From assembly GCF_025642255.1 (NCBI RefSeq), contig NZ_CP106759.1:1391501-1455500 (forward strand): a stretch of 64,000 nucleotides of DNA. Direction: 5' to 3'. The stretch comes from Stenotrophomonas maltophilia. Lineage in GTDB: Bacteria; Pseudomonadota; Gammaproteobacteria; Xanthomonadales; Xanthomonadaceae. Positions 19,881 to 29,552 of the stretch are shown piece by piece. The notes under the pieces were generated by a model. The model saw only the letters and a program-made list of their open reading frames with translations, did no database searches and was not told the DNA's origin. The stretch's first letter is position 1. Every line of letters starts with the position of its first letter. A program made the translations under genes and the position numbers.

Positions 19881-20552
19881 ATGCGCATTCTTCTGGTCGA
19901 AGATGATCCCGACCTCTCGCGGGCCCTGCAGTCCGGGCTGGAGCGGCAGGGCGTAGTCGCCGACGTGGTCGGCAGCCTCGCCGAAGCCGCCATCGCGTTG
20001 CGCGAACCGGTGCACCAGCTGATGCTGCTCGACCGCCAGCTGCCGGACGGCGATGGTGCCACCTTCGTCGCTACCGCACGCACGTTGCGACCGAATCTGG
20101 CGGTGATCATGCTGACCGCCAAGGGCACGCTGTCGGACAAGGTCGAGGGCCTGGATGTCGGTGCCGATGACTATCTGGTCAAGCCGGTGGCGATCGAAGA
20201 ACTGATGGCACGCATCCGCGCGGTATCGCGTCGGCCATCGGCGATGGTCACTCCCAGCCTGCGGCTTGGGCAGCTGGAATTCGACTTCGAATCGCTGCAG
20301 GCGCAGGTGCAGGGCCAGACACTGGCACTGCCGCGCCGCCAGGTGCTGGTGCTGCAGGCGCTGGCGATGAGGCAGGGGCGCACGGTCACGCGCAGCGCGT
20401 TGGAGGCGGCGGTCTACGGTTTCGATGACGAGATCCAGTCCAACGCGCTGGATGCGCACATCTCCAAACTGCGCAAGGCGCTGCAACAGGCGGGCGCTGG
20501 CGTGGAGATCCATGTCATCCGCGGCGTCGGCTACCTGCTGGCGGAGGCCTGA
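19881..20552 (+). CDS. OmpR/PhoB-family response regulator
   Basis: A 223-residue DNA-binding response regulator. The receiver has the acidic pocket VEDDPD, phospho-acceptor Asp51 (LMLLDRQLPDGDG), Thr79 and Lys101 (GADDYLVKP). The C-terminal winged helix contains LDAHISKLRKAL and IRGVGYLL. It is followed after one base by its kinase and lies divergent from the MipA/OmpV gene, a likely target. Confidence 0.95.
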   Translation: MRILLVEDDPDLSRALQSGLERQGVVADVVGSLAEAAIALREPVHQLMLLDRQLPDGDGATFVATARTLRPNLAVIMLTAKGTLSDKVEGLDVGADDYLVKPVAIEELMARIRAVSRRPSAMVTPSLRLGQLEFDFESLQAQVQGQTLALPRRQVLVLQALAMRQGRTVTRSALEAAVYGFDDEIQSNALDAHISKLRKALQQAGAGVEIHVIRGVGYLLAEA

Positions 20553-20553
20553 C

Positions 20554-21897
20554 ATGGCGCGACCGATCCGATCGATCACCCTCGGCCTGGCCTGGCGGTT
20601 GTTTCTGGCGCAGGCGTTCACCGTGCTGTTCGCCGTGGTCGCACTGATCCTCACCTGGGGTGACAAGGATTCCTGGGGCATGGACATGTTCACCGCCGAG
20701 GCGGTGGCCAAGGCCGTGCACAGCCAGGATGGGGGCCTGGCGCTGGACGAGGCACGCTGGCAGAAGCTGGATGCGCGCGCCGGTGGCAACCTCTGGTTCG
20801 CCGCCGTCGATGACCGGGGAGCCTGGCTCGAGCGTGGCAAGGTACCGGCGATCCATGCGCCGCTGCTGGCGCGGCTGCCGACGCTGGGTGCCACCGAACT
20901 GGGTTCACTGGTGCCGCCCTATCTGGACGTGGCGCGGGTGATGATCCGCAACGAGGACGGGCGGCGCATCACGGTGATGGTGGGGGGCGCACCGAAGGGC
21001 GGCCTGCTGGATGGCGCGCTGATGGTGCTGCGCCTGATTGGCCTGTGGTTCTTCCTGCCGCTGATCGTGGTCACCCTGCTGGTGATGCCGACCGTGATCC
21101 ACCGCGCGATGCGAGGTGTCCGACGCTCCGCGCAGCAGGCCAAGGAACTGGACATCGGCCAGCCGGGCGCGCGGCTGGACGCGCAGCTGGTCTCGACCGA
21201 GGTAGCACCGCTGGTGGAGGCGTTCAACGATGCCATCGACAAGGTGCAGCAGGGCTATGCGGCGCGTGACAAGTTTCTTGCTGATGCCGCGCATGAGCTG
21301 CGCGTGCCGATTGCCGTGGTGCAGGCGCGCCTGTCGCAGCTGCCGCAGGGCGAGTTGAAATCGCAGTTGCTGACCGACATTGCTCGCCTGGGCAACGTGG
21401 CCGAGCACCTGCTGGATCTGCAGCGGCTGGATCGCAACACCAGTGCGATGCAACGGTTGGATCTGGCCCTGGTGGTGCGCGAAGCGGCGGCCGAACTGGC
21501 TCCGCTGGTGGTGGGCGCCGGCTATGGTTTCGAGGTGGACGCACCGGAGACACCGGTGTGGATCCACGGCGACAGCCTGGCGCTGGGGCGGGTCATCGCC
21601 AATCTGGTGCACAACGCCATCGTCCATGGCGGGGGGCGTGGCACGATCTGCGTACGTCTTGACCGGACCGGTCTGCTGGAAGTCAGCGACCAGGGCGCGG
21701 GCGTGCCGGTCGGCGACCGCGAGGCGATCTTCGAGCCCTTCCATCGACTCCGTGCGGCGGGCAGTGGCAGCGGGTTGGGCCTGCACCTGGTCAAGGAGAT
21801 CGTCCAGCATCACGGTGGCTCGGTCAGTGTGGGTGAAGCCGTCGGCGGCGGCGCCAGCTTCCGGGTCAATTTCCATCGCGGCAGCGTGCGGCGCTGA
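20554..21897 (+). CDS. Sensor histidine kinase (EnvZ/PhoQ-like architecture)
   Basis: A 447-residue inner-membrane kinase. TM1 lies at about residues 13-33 and TM2 at about 157-180, with a short periplasmic sensor between them. A HAMP-like linker follows, then the H-box DAAHELRVP (His near 246), N-box IANLVHNAIVHGGG, and G-boxes DQGAGVP and GSGLGLHLVKEIV. Pairs with the adjacent response regulator. The signal is unknown; the envelope neighbour suggests an envelope cue. Confidence 0.94.
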   Translation: MARPIRSITLGLAWRLFLAQAFTVLFAVVALILTWGDKDSWGMDMFTAEAVAKAVHSQDGGLALDEARWQKLDARAGGNLWFAAVDDRGAWLERGKVPAIHAPLLARLPTLGATELGSLVPPYLDVARVMIRNEDGRRITVMVGGAPKGGLLDGALMVLRLIGLWFFLPLIVVTLLVMPTVIHRAMRGVRRSAQQAKELDIGQPGARLDAQLVSTEVAPLVEAFNDAIDKVQQGYAARDKFLADAAHELRVPIAVVQARLSQLPQGELKSQLLTDIARLGNVAEHLLDLQRLDRNTSAMQRLDLALVVREAAAELAPLVVGAGYGFEVDAPETPVWIHGDSLALGRVIANLVHNAIVHGGGRGTICVRLDRTGLLEVSDQGAGVPVGDREAIFEPFHRLRAAGSGSGLGLHLVKEIVQHHGGSVSVGEAVGGGASFRVNFHRGSVRR

Positions 21898-21956
21898 CCG
21901 CTGCGCGGGTCGTTGCCTGATAGGAGGACAGGGGCAGCACGCGGCAGGCTGATGCG

Positions 21957-24356
21957 ATGGCCGCCGATACTCCGTTGCCCGCTCCCATTGGCGGGGTCTG
22001 CACTGCCGCGTTCGTCAGCGGCGCCCTGGCGTGCGTGCTGCTGCCCGCGTTGCCACCGCTCTGGAGCTGCGCGCTGGCGAGCACCGTGGCCGGCCTGGGG
22101 TGGGCGCTGCCGTGGCGCGGCCGCGCGGTTGCCGCGCTGCTGTTCGGCGCAGCGTGGGCGGCCCTGCATGGTCAATGGACGCTGCAGCAGCAACTGCCGC
22201 CGGCCATGCCGGTCCGCGATGCCGTGGTCAGCGGGCGCGTCGTCGATCTGCCGGTAACGGCGGGCGGCCATACCCGTTTCGTCCTGCAGGTCGGCGATGC
22301 ACCGGGGCATCCCGCACTGGCGGGCAAGCGCCTGCAGATCACCTGGAGCGATCCATGGCCCGGAACCCGCACGCGCGTTGAGGGTGGGGGCCGTCATCAG
22401 GTCCGTGCGGGGGCGCAGTGGCGGTTGCCGTTGCGGCTGCGGGCGCCACGCTCGCGGATCAATCCTGGCGGCTTCGACGCCGAACGTCATGCCGTGCTGG
22501 CCGGCATTGCCGGTCACGGCACGGTGCGTGCAGCGGGCAGTGCGCGTGAACTGCAGGCGCCGGAGGGGCTGCTGGCCTGGCGCGAGCGCAGCAGCGATGC
22601 GATTGCAATGCAGGTTCCCAGCCCCGCATCGCGCTTCATCCGCGCGCTCGCGCTGGGCGATACCCGATGGCTGTCCGACACCGATTGGAATCAGTTGCGT
22701 GCGCTGGGGCTGACCCACCTGATCGCCATCTCGGGCTTCCACGTGGGCCTGGTGGGTGGCTGCGCGGCACTGCTGTGCAGCGCAGTGTGGTGGCTGTTGC
22801 CGTCGCTGGCCCGTCATTGGCCGCGTCCGCAGGCCGCTGCGTGTGCCGCCGCGCTGGCAGCGGCCGGCTATGCCCTGGTGGCCGGCGCGGAACTGCCGAC
22901 CGTACGCACGGCGTTGATGATCGGGCTGATTGCCCTGGCACGCGGGGGGCGGCGACCTCCCGACGTGGTCCAGGCCGTGTCACTGGCGGCCCTGGTGCTG
23001 CTGTTGCCAGCACCACTGTCCGTGCTGTCGGCCGGCTTCTGGCTCAGCTTCGGTGGCGTGCTCTGGCTGCTGTGGTGCCTGCCGACGGCAAGCGCCGACA
23101 GTGTGGGGAGCCGCCTGCAGGCCTTCTTCGCGGCCCAGGGGGTGGCCAGTCTCGGCCTCCTGCCGCTGTGCGTGGCCCTGTTCGGAGGCGCCGCGCGCCT
23201 GGGGCCTCTGGTCAATCTGCCCGTCATCCCGTGGTGGAGCCTGCTGGTGGTGCCACTGGCACTGCTTGGCACCGCTCTGGATGCCCTGTACAGCGGGGCG
23301 GGACGATGGCCCTGGCGCGCAGCGTCCTGGCTGTTCGACCTCAGCTGGCAGGCCCTGCAGCCGCTGGCAGACCACCCGCAGGCGATGTGGTGGCTGGCCG
23401 AGGCTCCGGCGTGGACCGTGCCAGCGGCCTTGGCGGGCCTGTTCTGGTGGTTGCTGCCGCGCGGGGCCGGCGGCGTGCTGGCCGGCGCGCTGCTGTGCCT
23501 GCCGCTGTCATGGCCGTCACGTGACATACCGGCTGCCGGGGAGGTGCAGCTGCTGGTGCATGATGTCGGGCAGGGCACGGCGGTGCTGGTGCGCACGGCA
23601 CGGCATGCATTGTGGTACGACGTCGGCCCTGCGATCGGTGGCGATGGCGATGAACGGGTCCTGCTGCCGGCCGTACGTGCGCTGGGTCAGGTGCCGCCCG
23701 GTCGCGTGGTGCTCAGTCATGACCATCTGGATCACACCGGCGCACTGCCGCGGCTGCGCCGGCAGCTGCCGCACCTGGAGCTGCTGGCACCCCCAGGCAG
23801 CAGCCTCGACGGTGCCGGCAGCTGCCATCGCGGCGTTCGCTGGCGGTGGGACGGGGTGGGCTTCGAGGTGCTGCATCCCGGGCCCGACGTGCCGACGGCC
23901 GGCAACGAGGACAGCTGCGTGCTGCGCATCGCCAGCGCACATGGCGTGATCCTGCTGGCCGGCGACATCGGCGCGGCGACCGAACGGCGCCTGGTGGAGC
24001 GGGCGCCCGGCGAGCTGCGCGCGGACGTGGTCCTGGTTCCGCATCATGGCAGCGGGGGCAGTTCGGATCCGGCCTGGGTGGCAGCGGTGGCCCCCCGGCT
24101 GGCCGTGGTCTCGGCCGGGCACCAGAACCGTTTTGGCCACCCGAAACGTGACGTGGTGCAGCGCTGGCGCGCCGTGGGCGCCGAAGTGCTGGCTACGGCC
24201 GAATCCGGCGCGATCCGCATATGGCTTGGCGCACAAGGCCTGCAGCTGCGTGAACAGCGCATCCACGCGGCCCGGTGGTGGGATGCCGCTGGGCGGGCGC
24301 GGTCGGCTGCTATCCTATCGCCGATCGAACAGGCGGCCGCTGGGCCGGAGGGTTGA
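21957..24356 (+). CDS. comEC: DNA internalization competence protein ComEC/Rec2
   Basis: A 799-residue multispanning protein forming the inner-membrane channel for transforming DNA. The DUF4131-like soluble region comes first. The Competence domain follows, with LGLTHLIAISGFHVGLVGG. The C-terminal metallo-beta-lactamase domain keeps its metal motif LSHDHLDHTG and a second His motif VPHHGSGGSS, so it is likely an active nuclease. With the minor pilins in this window it suggests potential for natural transformation. Four nt before exbB. Confidence 0.95.
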   Translation: MAADTPLPAPIGGVCTAAFVSGALACVLLPALPPLWSCALASTVAGLGWALPWRGRAVAALLFGAAWAALHGQWTLQQQLPPAMPVRDAVVSGRVVDLPVTAGGHTRFVLQVGDAPGHPALAGKRLQITWSDPWPGTRTRVEGGGRHQVRAGAQWRLPLRLRAPRSRINPGGFDAERHAVLAGIAGHGTVRAAGSARELQAPEGLLAWRERSSDAIAMQVPSPASRFIRALALGDTRWLSDTDWNQLRALGLTHLIAISGFHVGLVGGCAALLCSAVWWLLPSLARHWPRPQAAACAAALAAAGYALVAGAELPTVRTALMIGLIALARGGRRPPDVVQAVSLAALVLLLPAPLSVLSAGFWLSFGGVLWLLWCLPTASADSVGSRLQAFFAAQGVASLGLLPLCVALFGGAARLGPLVNLPVIPWWSLLVVPLALLGTALDALYSGAGRWPWRAASWLFDLSWQALQPLADHPQAMWWLAEAPAWTVPAALAGLFWWLLPRGAGGVLAGALLCLPLSWPSRDIPAAGEVQLLVHDVGQGTAVLVRTARHALWYDVGPAIGGDGDERVLLPAVRALGQVPPGRVVLSHDHLDHTGALPRLRRQLPHLELLAPPGSSLDGAGSCHRGVRWRWDGVGFEVLHPGPDVPTAGNEDSCVLRIASAHGVILLAGDIGAATERRLVERAPGELRADVVLVPHHGSGGSSDPAWVAAVAPRLAVVSAGHQNRFGHPKRDVVQRWRAVGAEVLATAESGAIRIWLGAQGLQLREQRIHAARWWDAAGRARSAAILSPIEQAAAGPEG

Positions 24357-24359
24357 AAC

Positions 24360-25028
24360 GTGTGGGAACTGGTCAAGGCCGGTGGCTGGCCGATGGTGCC
24401 GCTGCTGCTGTTGGGCGTACTGGCTTTGGCAATCGTCCTGGAGCGCTTCTGGTCCCTGCGGCGCGCTGAAGTGCTGCCACCGGGGCTGGGCCAGGAAGTG
24501 CGCAACTGGGCTGCGCGCGGCAAGCTCGACCCTGCCCATCTGCAGACGCTGCGTGCCAACTCGCCACTGGGAGCGCTGCTGGCCGCCGCGCTGGAAGCAC
24601 GCAATCGTCCGCGCGACCAGATCCGCGAGCGTATCGAGGACACCGGCCGCCACCTGGTACACCGCATGGAGCGGTTCCTCAACGCGCTCGGCACCATTGC
24701 CTCGGCCGGCCCGCTGCTGGGCCTGCTCGGCACGGTGATCGGCATGATCCAGATGTTCCTGGGCATCCTCGACCACGGCGTGGGCGATGTGAACCAGTTG
24801 GCCGGTGGCATCGGCAAGGCCCTGGTCTGCACGGCTACCGGCATGATCGTGGCGATTCCTGCGCTGATGTTCCATCGCTATTTCAAGGGCCGGATCCACG
24901 GCTACGTGGTGGAGATGGAACAGGAAGCCAGCGCGTTGCTGGATACGCTCGATGGTCGTCCCGGCGTGATGGCGCCCGCACCGGCATCGGCTGCACGTGC
25001 CGCTGCGCCCGCCCCGGCGAAGGCCTGA
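24360..25028 (+). CDS. exbB: MotA/TolQ/ExbB proton channel family protein
   Basis: A 222-residue inner-membrane protein with three hydrophobic segments; the core GTIASAGPLLGLLGTVIGMI and the last segment ALVCTATGMIVAIPALMFHR are family signatures. GTG start with GGAGG upstream (GGAGGGTTGAAAC). It is followed by exbD, so the pair should power a TonB-type system or an envelope process related to the lipid A genes downstream. Confidence 0.92.
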   Translation: MWELVKAGGWPMVPLLLLGVLALAIVLERFWSLRRAEVLPPGLGQEVRNWAARGKLDPAHLQTLRANSPLGALLAAALEARNRPRDQIRERIEDTGRHLVHRMERFLNALGTIASAGPLLGLLGTVIGMIQMFLGILDHGVGDVNQLAGGIGKALVCTATGMIVAIPALMFHRYFKGRIHGYVVEMEQEASALLDTLDGRPGVMAPAPASAARAAAPAPAKA

Positions 25029-25031
25029 TCG

Positions 25032-25454
25032 ATGCGTATCGGCAACGACCGATCCCAGGATGAGCCGCATATCGATCTGGTACCGCTGATCGATGTCATC
25101 CTGGTGCTGATCATCTTCTTCGTGGTCACCACCACCTTCGATGCACGTTCGACGCTGCAGGTGCAGCTGCCCACCGCCAGCCAGCAGCACACCGACGAAC
25201 CGCCGCGTTCGTTGAGCGTGCTGATCAACGCCGACGGCCGCTATTTCATCAATGACCAGGAAGTGCTGCGCAGCGATGTCGAGTCGGTCAAGCAGACCAT
25301 TGCCGCTGTAGCGGGCAGTGATCGCGAACAGACCGTGCTGCTGCGTGCCGATGCGCGTACTCCCTACCAGGCCGTCGTGACCGCGCAGGATGCGCTCGGT
25401 CAGCTCGGTTTCCGCCGTATTGCAATCGCCACTGCGCCAGAGGTGCGTCCATGA
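25032..25454 (+). CDS. exbD: ExbD/TolR family biopolymer transport protein
   Basis: A 140-residue partner of ExbB. A short cytoplasmic N-terminus leads to the single membrane helix with the essential Asp, HIDLVPLIDVILVLIIFFVV, and then a periplasmic domain (VLLRADARTPYQAVVTAQDAL). The start is 3 nt after the exbB stop and its stop overlaps msbA by 4 nt. Confidence 0.93.
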   Translation: MRIGNDRSQDEPHIDLVPLIDVILVLIIFFVVTTTFDARSTLQVQLPTASQQHTDEPPRSLSVLINADGRYFINDQEVLRSDVESVKQTIAAVAGSDREQTVLLRADARTPYQAVVTAQDALGQLGFRRIAIATAPEVRP

Positions 25455-27199
25455 GTTCCAAACACGCGCCGGTGTGGCCGATCTACAAACGCCTGCTGGG
25501 CTATACACGGGCCTATTGGGTGTTCATGGTGGCCGCGGTCATCGCGATGGTGGTCGAGGCACTGGCCGGCTATCACTTCACCAAGCTGATGGAGCCGCTG
25601 GTCAACCGGGGCTTCGTCAACCCGGAGCCGCGCATGGCGGTGATCCTGCCGCTGACCATCCTGGGCCTGTTCCTGATGCGCAGCCTGGCCACCTGGGTCA
25701 GCGACTACACGCTGGCCAAGACCGGGCGCAGCGTGGTCCGCGACCTGCGCGAGCAGGTTCTGCAGAAGTACCTGCACCTGCCGTCTTCGCACTTCGACAA
25801 CGAGGCGACGCCGGTGATGGTCAGCCGCCTCAACTTCGACACCGAGCAGGTCACCCAGGCCAGCGCCGACGCACTGAAGACCGTGGTCGCCGACACCCTG
25901 ACCATCATCGCCATGCTGGTGGTGATGCTGCAGATGAGCGTGAAGGTGACCCTGGCGATGCTGCTGGTGGTGCCGCTGATCGGCGGCATCGTGTCCTATG
26001 TCGGCAAGCGCTACCGCCGCATCAGCCGCGGCATCCAGGACGGCATGGGCACGATGGCGCAGACGGCGGAACAGTCGCTCGCCGCGCAGCAGGAAGTGAA
26101 GGTGCATGGCACGCAGGCGCATGAGATCGCCCGTTACTCGCGCCTGGCCAACCGCATGCTGGCGCTGAACATGAAAGTCGAAGTGACGCGTGCCGCCGCG
26201 TCCAGCGTGGTCCAGTTCCTCGCTGCGCTGGCCCTGGCAGTGATCGTCTGGGTGTCCACCCGCGAAGCACTGGCCGGCAAGCTCAATGCGGGCCAGTTCA
26301 TGGGCCTGATGACCTCGATGATGGCGATCATCCCTTCGCTGCGGCGCCTGACCAGCGTGCAGACCTCGATCTCGCGTGGCGTCGCGGCGGCCGAGCGCCT
26401 GTTCGGCATCATCGACATGCCGGTCGAGCGCGACGACGGCACGCATGTCGTGCAGCGCGTACGCGGTGAACTGTCGTTCGAGCACGTGATGCTGCGTTAT
26501 CGCGAAGACAGCGGCATCGCCCTGGATGACATCAGTTTCGTTGCCAGGCCCGGAACGGTCACCGCCATCGTTGGTCGTTCCGGCAGCGGCAAGACCAGCC
26601 TGATCCGGCTGGTGCCACGCTTCTACGAGCCCAATGGCGGCGTCATCCGGCTGGACGGCGTACCCCTGGATGACTATCCGCTGGCTGACCTGCGCCGGCA
26701 GGTGGCGATCGTCGGGCAGAAGGTCATGCTGTTCGACGACACCATCGCTGCCAACATCGCCTATGGCATGGATGCGACCGACGAGCAGATCCGTGCCGCG
26801 GCCGAAGCGGCCAATGCCTGGGAATTCATCGCACGCATGCCACAGCAGCTGCAGACGCCGGTGGGCGAGAACGGTGCGCTGCTGTCCGGTGGCCAGCGCC
26901 AGCGCCTGGCGATCGCCCGCGCGATCCTGCGTGATGCGCCGATCCTGATCCTGGATGAAGCCACCGCGGCGCTGGACAATGAATCCGAACGGCTGGTGCA
27001 GGACGCGCTGCAGCGACTGATGCCGGAGCGCACCACGCTGGTGATCGCCCACCGCCTGTCCACCATCGAGCACGCCGACCAGGTGCTGGTGATGGATCAC
27101 GGCCGCATCGTCGAACGTGGCACCCATCATGAGCTGCTTGCCATGGGTGGCCTGTACCAGCACCTGCACAGCATGCAGTTCCGCGAAAGGCAGGACTGA
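25451..27199 (+). CDS. msbA: Lipid A export ABC transporter MsbA
   Basis: A 582-residue half-transporter that flips lipid A-core to the periplasmic leaflet. Six N-terminal membrane helices occupy about residues 1-330. The ATPase domain has Walker [16 protein letters not shown] (near 375), signature [17 protein letters not shown] (near 478) and Walker [13 protein letters not shown] (near 498). It overlaps exbD and lpxK by a few bases, a classical msbA-lpxK arrangement. Confidence 0.97.
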   Translation: MSSKHAPVWPIYKRLLGYTRAYWVFMVAAVIAMVVEALAGYHFTKLMEPLVNRGFVNPEPRMAVILPLTILGLFLMRSLATWVSDYTLAKTGRSVVRDLREQVLQKYLHLPSSHFDNEATPVMVSRLNFDTEQVTQASADALKTVVADTLTIIAMLVVMLQMSVKVTLAMLLVVPLIGGIVSYVGKRYRRISRGIQDGMGTMAQTAEQSLAAQQEVKVHGTQAHEIARYSRLANRMLALNMKVEVTRAAASSVVQFLAALALAVIVWVSTREALAGKLNAGQFMGLMTSMMAIIPSLRRLTSVQTSISRGVAAAERLFGIIDMPVERDDGTHVVQRVRGELSFEHVMLRYREDSGIALDDISFVARPGTVTAIVGRSGSGKTSLIRLVPRFYEPNGGVIRLDGVPLDDYPLADLRRQVAIVGQKVMLFDDTIAANIAYGMDATDEQIRAAAEAANAWEFIARMPQQLQTPVGENGALLSGGQRQRLAIARAILRDAPILILDEATAALDNESERLVQDALQRLMPERTTLVIAHRLSTIEHADQVLVMDHGRIVERGTHHELLAMGGLYQHLHSMQFRERQD

Positions 27200-28218
27200 T
27201 GGCAGGCAAGGGTACCCAGACCCCGCCGTACTGGTATGACGGCAGTTCGGTTCCATGGCCCATGCGCCTGCTGGCCCCGCTGTATGCCGGCGTCACCGCG
27301 CTGCGGCGACGCCTGTACCAGCGCGGTTGGCGCAAGCGCCACACGTTGCCGGTGCCGGTCATCGTGGTCGGCAACATCACCGCTGGCGGCACCGGCAAGA
27401 CGCCGTTGACCATCGCCCTGGTCGAGCGGCTGCGCGCGGCCGGCTGGACGCCAGGCGTGGCGAGCCGTGGTTATGGCCGCGAGAACGCCGACAAGGCGCA
27501 GTGGGTAAAGGCCGATACGCCGGTTGCAACCGGCGGCGATGAGCCGGTGCTGATTGCCTGGAAGACCGGCGTGCCGGTGCGCGTCGATCGCGATCGGGTG
27601 GCGGCGGGCCGTGCGCTGATCGAGGCCGGTTGCGATGTGATCGTCTGCGACGACGGCCTGCAGCACTACCGGCTGGCCCGTGACATCGAAATCGAAGTGG
27701 TGGATGCGCAGCGCCGCTACGGCAACGGCCGGATGATCCCGGCCGGCCCGTTGCGCGAGCCGGTCAGCCGCGCTGCCGAGTGCGATTTCCGCGTGGTCAA
27801 CCTGGGCCAGACGGATGAGGACGGCGCGGCGCAGGCCTGCGGATTCGGTCAATGGCCGATGGCCCTGCATATCGACACCGCACAGCCTCTCGCGGGTGGG
27901 CGTGCGCGCCCGCTGGGCTATTTCAAGGGCCAGCGCGTGCATGCCGTGGCGGGCATCGCCCATCCACAGCGCTTCTTCGACATGCTGCGCGCGCGCGGCA
28001 TCGGCGTGGTGCCGCATGCCTTCGCCGATCACCATGCCTACCAGCGGCAGGATCTGTCCTTTGGCAGCCAGCTGCCGGTGTTGATGACCGAGAAGGACGC
28101 GGTGAAGTGCCGCGCGTTCGGCAATGACTGGCATTACGCCGTGCCGTTGCGCGCTGAACTGCCTGCCGCGTTCTGGGTGGCGCTGACCGATCGCCTGGAC
28201 AAGCTGCGACCGAACTGA
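27199..28218 (+). CDS. lpxK: Tetraacyldisaccharide 4'-kinase
   Basis: A 339-residue enzyme that phosphorylates the 4' position of the lipid A disaccharide. The P-loop is [16 protein letters not shown]; other conserved stretches are ASRGYGR and [16 protein letters not shown]. The ATG shares one base with the msbA stop (TGATG). An N-terminal hydrophobic helix anchors it to the inner membrane. Confidence 0.97.
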   Translation: MAGKGTQTPPYWYDGSSVPWPMRLLAPLYAGVTALRRRLYQRGWRKRHTLPVPVIVVGNITAGGTGKTPLTIALVERLRAAGWTPGVASRGYGRENADKAQWVKADTPVATGGDEPVLIAWKTGVPVRVDRDRVAAGRALIEAGCDVIVCDDGLQHYRLARDIEIEVVDAQRRYGNGRMIPAGPLREPVSRAAECDFRVVNLGQTDEDGAAQACGFGQWPMALHIDTAQPLAGGRARPLGYFKGQRVHAVAGIAHPQRFFDMLRARGIGVVPHAFADHHAYQRQDLSFGSQLPVLMTEKDAVKCRAFGNDWHYAVPLRAELPAAFWVALTDRLDKLRPN

Positions 28219-28293
28219 GCGGCCGGGCGACGCTTGCAATCAGGCGCCGCTGGCCACATTCCCGTTGTAACGATCCTGCCGAGTACCGCCCGC

Positions 28294-29067
28294 ATGACTG
28301 AATTCGTCGTTGCCATCCCCGCCCGCTATGCCGCCTCGCGGCTGCCGGGCAAGCCGCTGCGCTTGCTCGGCGGCGATCCGCTGGTGCTGCATGTGGCGCG
28401 CCGTGCGCTGCTGGCTGGCGCGCGCGAGGTATGGGTGGCCACCGACGATCAGCGGATCGCCGACGCACTGGCGGGCCTGGGCGAAGTGAAGGTGGCGATG
28501 ACCGCCACATCGCATGCATCCGGCACGGATCGCCTGGCCGAGTGCGCGCGCATCGCCGGCTGGGACGACGACACCGTGGTGGTGAACCTGCAGGGCGATG
28601 AGCCGTTCGCGCCGGCGGCCGGCATCCGCGCCGTGGCCGAGGCGCTGGTCGATGGCGCGGCGCCGATGTCGACCCTGGCTACGACGGTCGAGGACGCCGA
28701 GACCTTGTTCGATCCGAACGTGGTCAAGCTGGTGCGCAATGTGCGCAACGAGGCGCTGTACTTCAGCCGCGCCCCGATCGCCTGGCACCGGGACGGTTTC
28801 GCACGCAGCCGCGAGGCCCTGCCCGAAGGCCACCAGTGGCTTCGTCACATCGGCATCTACGGTTACCGCGCCGGCTTCCTGCAGCAGGTCGCGGCGATGC
28901 CGCCGGGCCGGCTGGAGCAGATCGAAGCGCTGGAGCAGCTGCGCGTGCTGGAAGCCGGCCTCCCGATCAGCGTCGCCATCTCGCCTGAAGCGTTTCCGCC
29001 TGGCATCGACACCCCGGAGGACCTGGAGCGGGCCGAGGCGGTGCTGCGGGCCATGACCCCGCAATGA
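28294..29067 (+). CDS. kdsB: 3-deoxy-manno-octulosonate cytidylyltransferase
   Basis: A 257-residue enzyme activating KDO with CTP for addition to lipid A. The nucleotide loop is [15 protein letters not shown]; the family also shows [22 protein letters not shown] and the C-terminal [13 protein letters not shown] 75-nt gap separates it from lpxK, and its stop overlaps the next ATG. Confidence 0.97.
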   Translation: MTEFVVAIPARYAASRLPGKPLRLLGGDPLVLHVARRALLAGAREVWVATDDQRIADALAGLGEVKVAMTATSHASGTDRLAECARIAGWDDDTVVVNLQGDEPFAPAAGIRAVAEALVDGAAPMSTLATTVEDAETLFDPNVVKLVRNVRNEALYFSRAPIAWHRDGFARSREALPEGHQWLRHIGIYGYRAGFLQQVAAMPPGRLEQIEALEQLRVLEAGLPISVAISPEAFPPGIDTPEDLERAEAVLRAMTPQ

Positions 29068-29552
29068 AGCTGCTGGTCGTCTGCCTGGGCAACATCTGCC
29101 GCTCGCCGATGGCCGAGGGGGCATTGCGCGCGCGCCTGGAGGCATCCCCATTGGCCGGCCGAGTGCAGGTCGATTCGGCCGGCACCGGCGACTGGCACGT
29201 GGGCGAGCCGCCGGACCGGCGGGCGATCGCCTGCGCAGCCGGCCATGGCGTTGACATCAGCGGGCTGCGTGCCCGCCAGCTGCGCGCCGATGACTTCCAG
29301 CGCTTCGACTGGATTCTCTGCGCCGATGAGGCCAACCTGCGCGATGCCGGACGGTTGGCCACCGCGCAGGAGCGCCAGCGCCTGGCCCTGTACCTGCCAT
29401 GGTCAGGCGGGCAGGGCGCGGCCGCCATTCCGGATCCGTACACCGGTGGCAGCGATCATTTCGAGCAGGTCTGGACCCTGGTTGACCAAGCGGCAGAACG
29501 TGCGGTGGCACGACTGTTGCATGACGTCGACTCCGGCATAATCAGGGCATGA
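29064..29552 (+). CDS. Low-molecular-weight protein-tyrosine phosphatase
   Basis: A 162-residue phosphatase. The P-loop is CLGNICRS (Cys7, Arg13) and the general acid lies in DPYTGG. Relatives near polysaccharide genes dephosphorylate BY-kinases; none is encoded here, so the target is unknown. It is linked to both neighbours by 4-nt overlaps. Confidence 0.94.
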   Translation: MKLLVVCLGNICRSPMAEGALRARLEASPLAGRVQVDSAGTGDWHVGEPPDRRAIACAAGHGVDISGLRARQLRADDFQRFDWILCADEANLRDAGRLATAQERQRLALYLPWSGGQGAAAIPDPYTGGSDHFEQVWTLVDQAAERAVARLLHDVDSGIIRA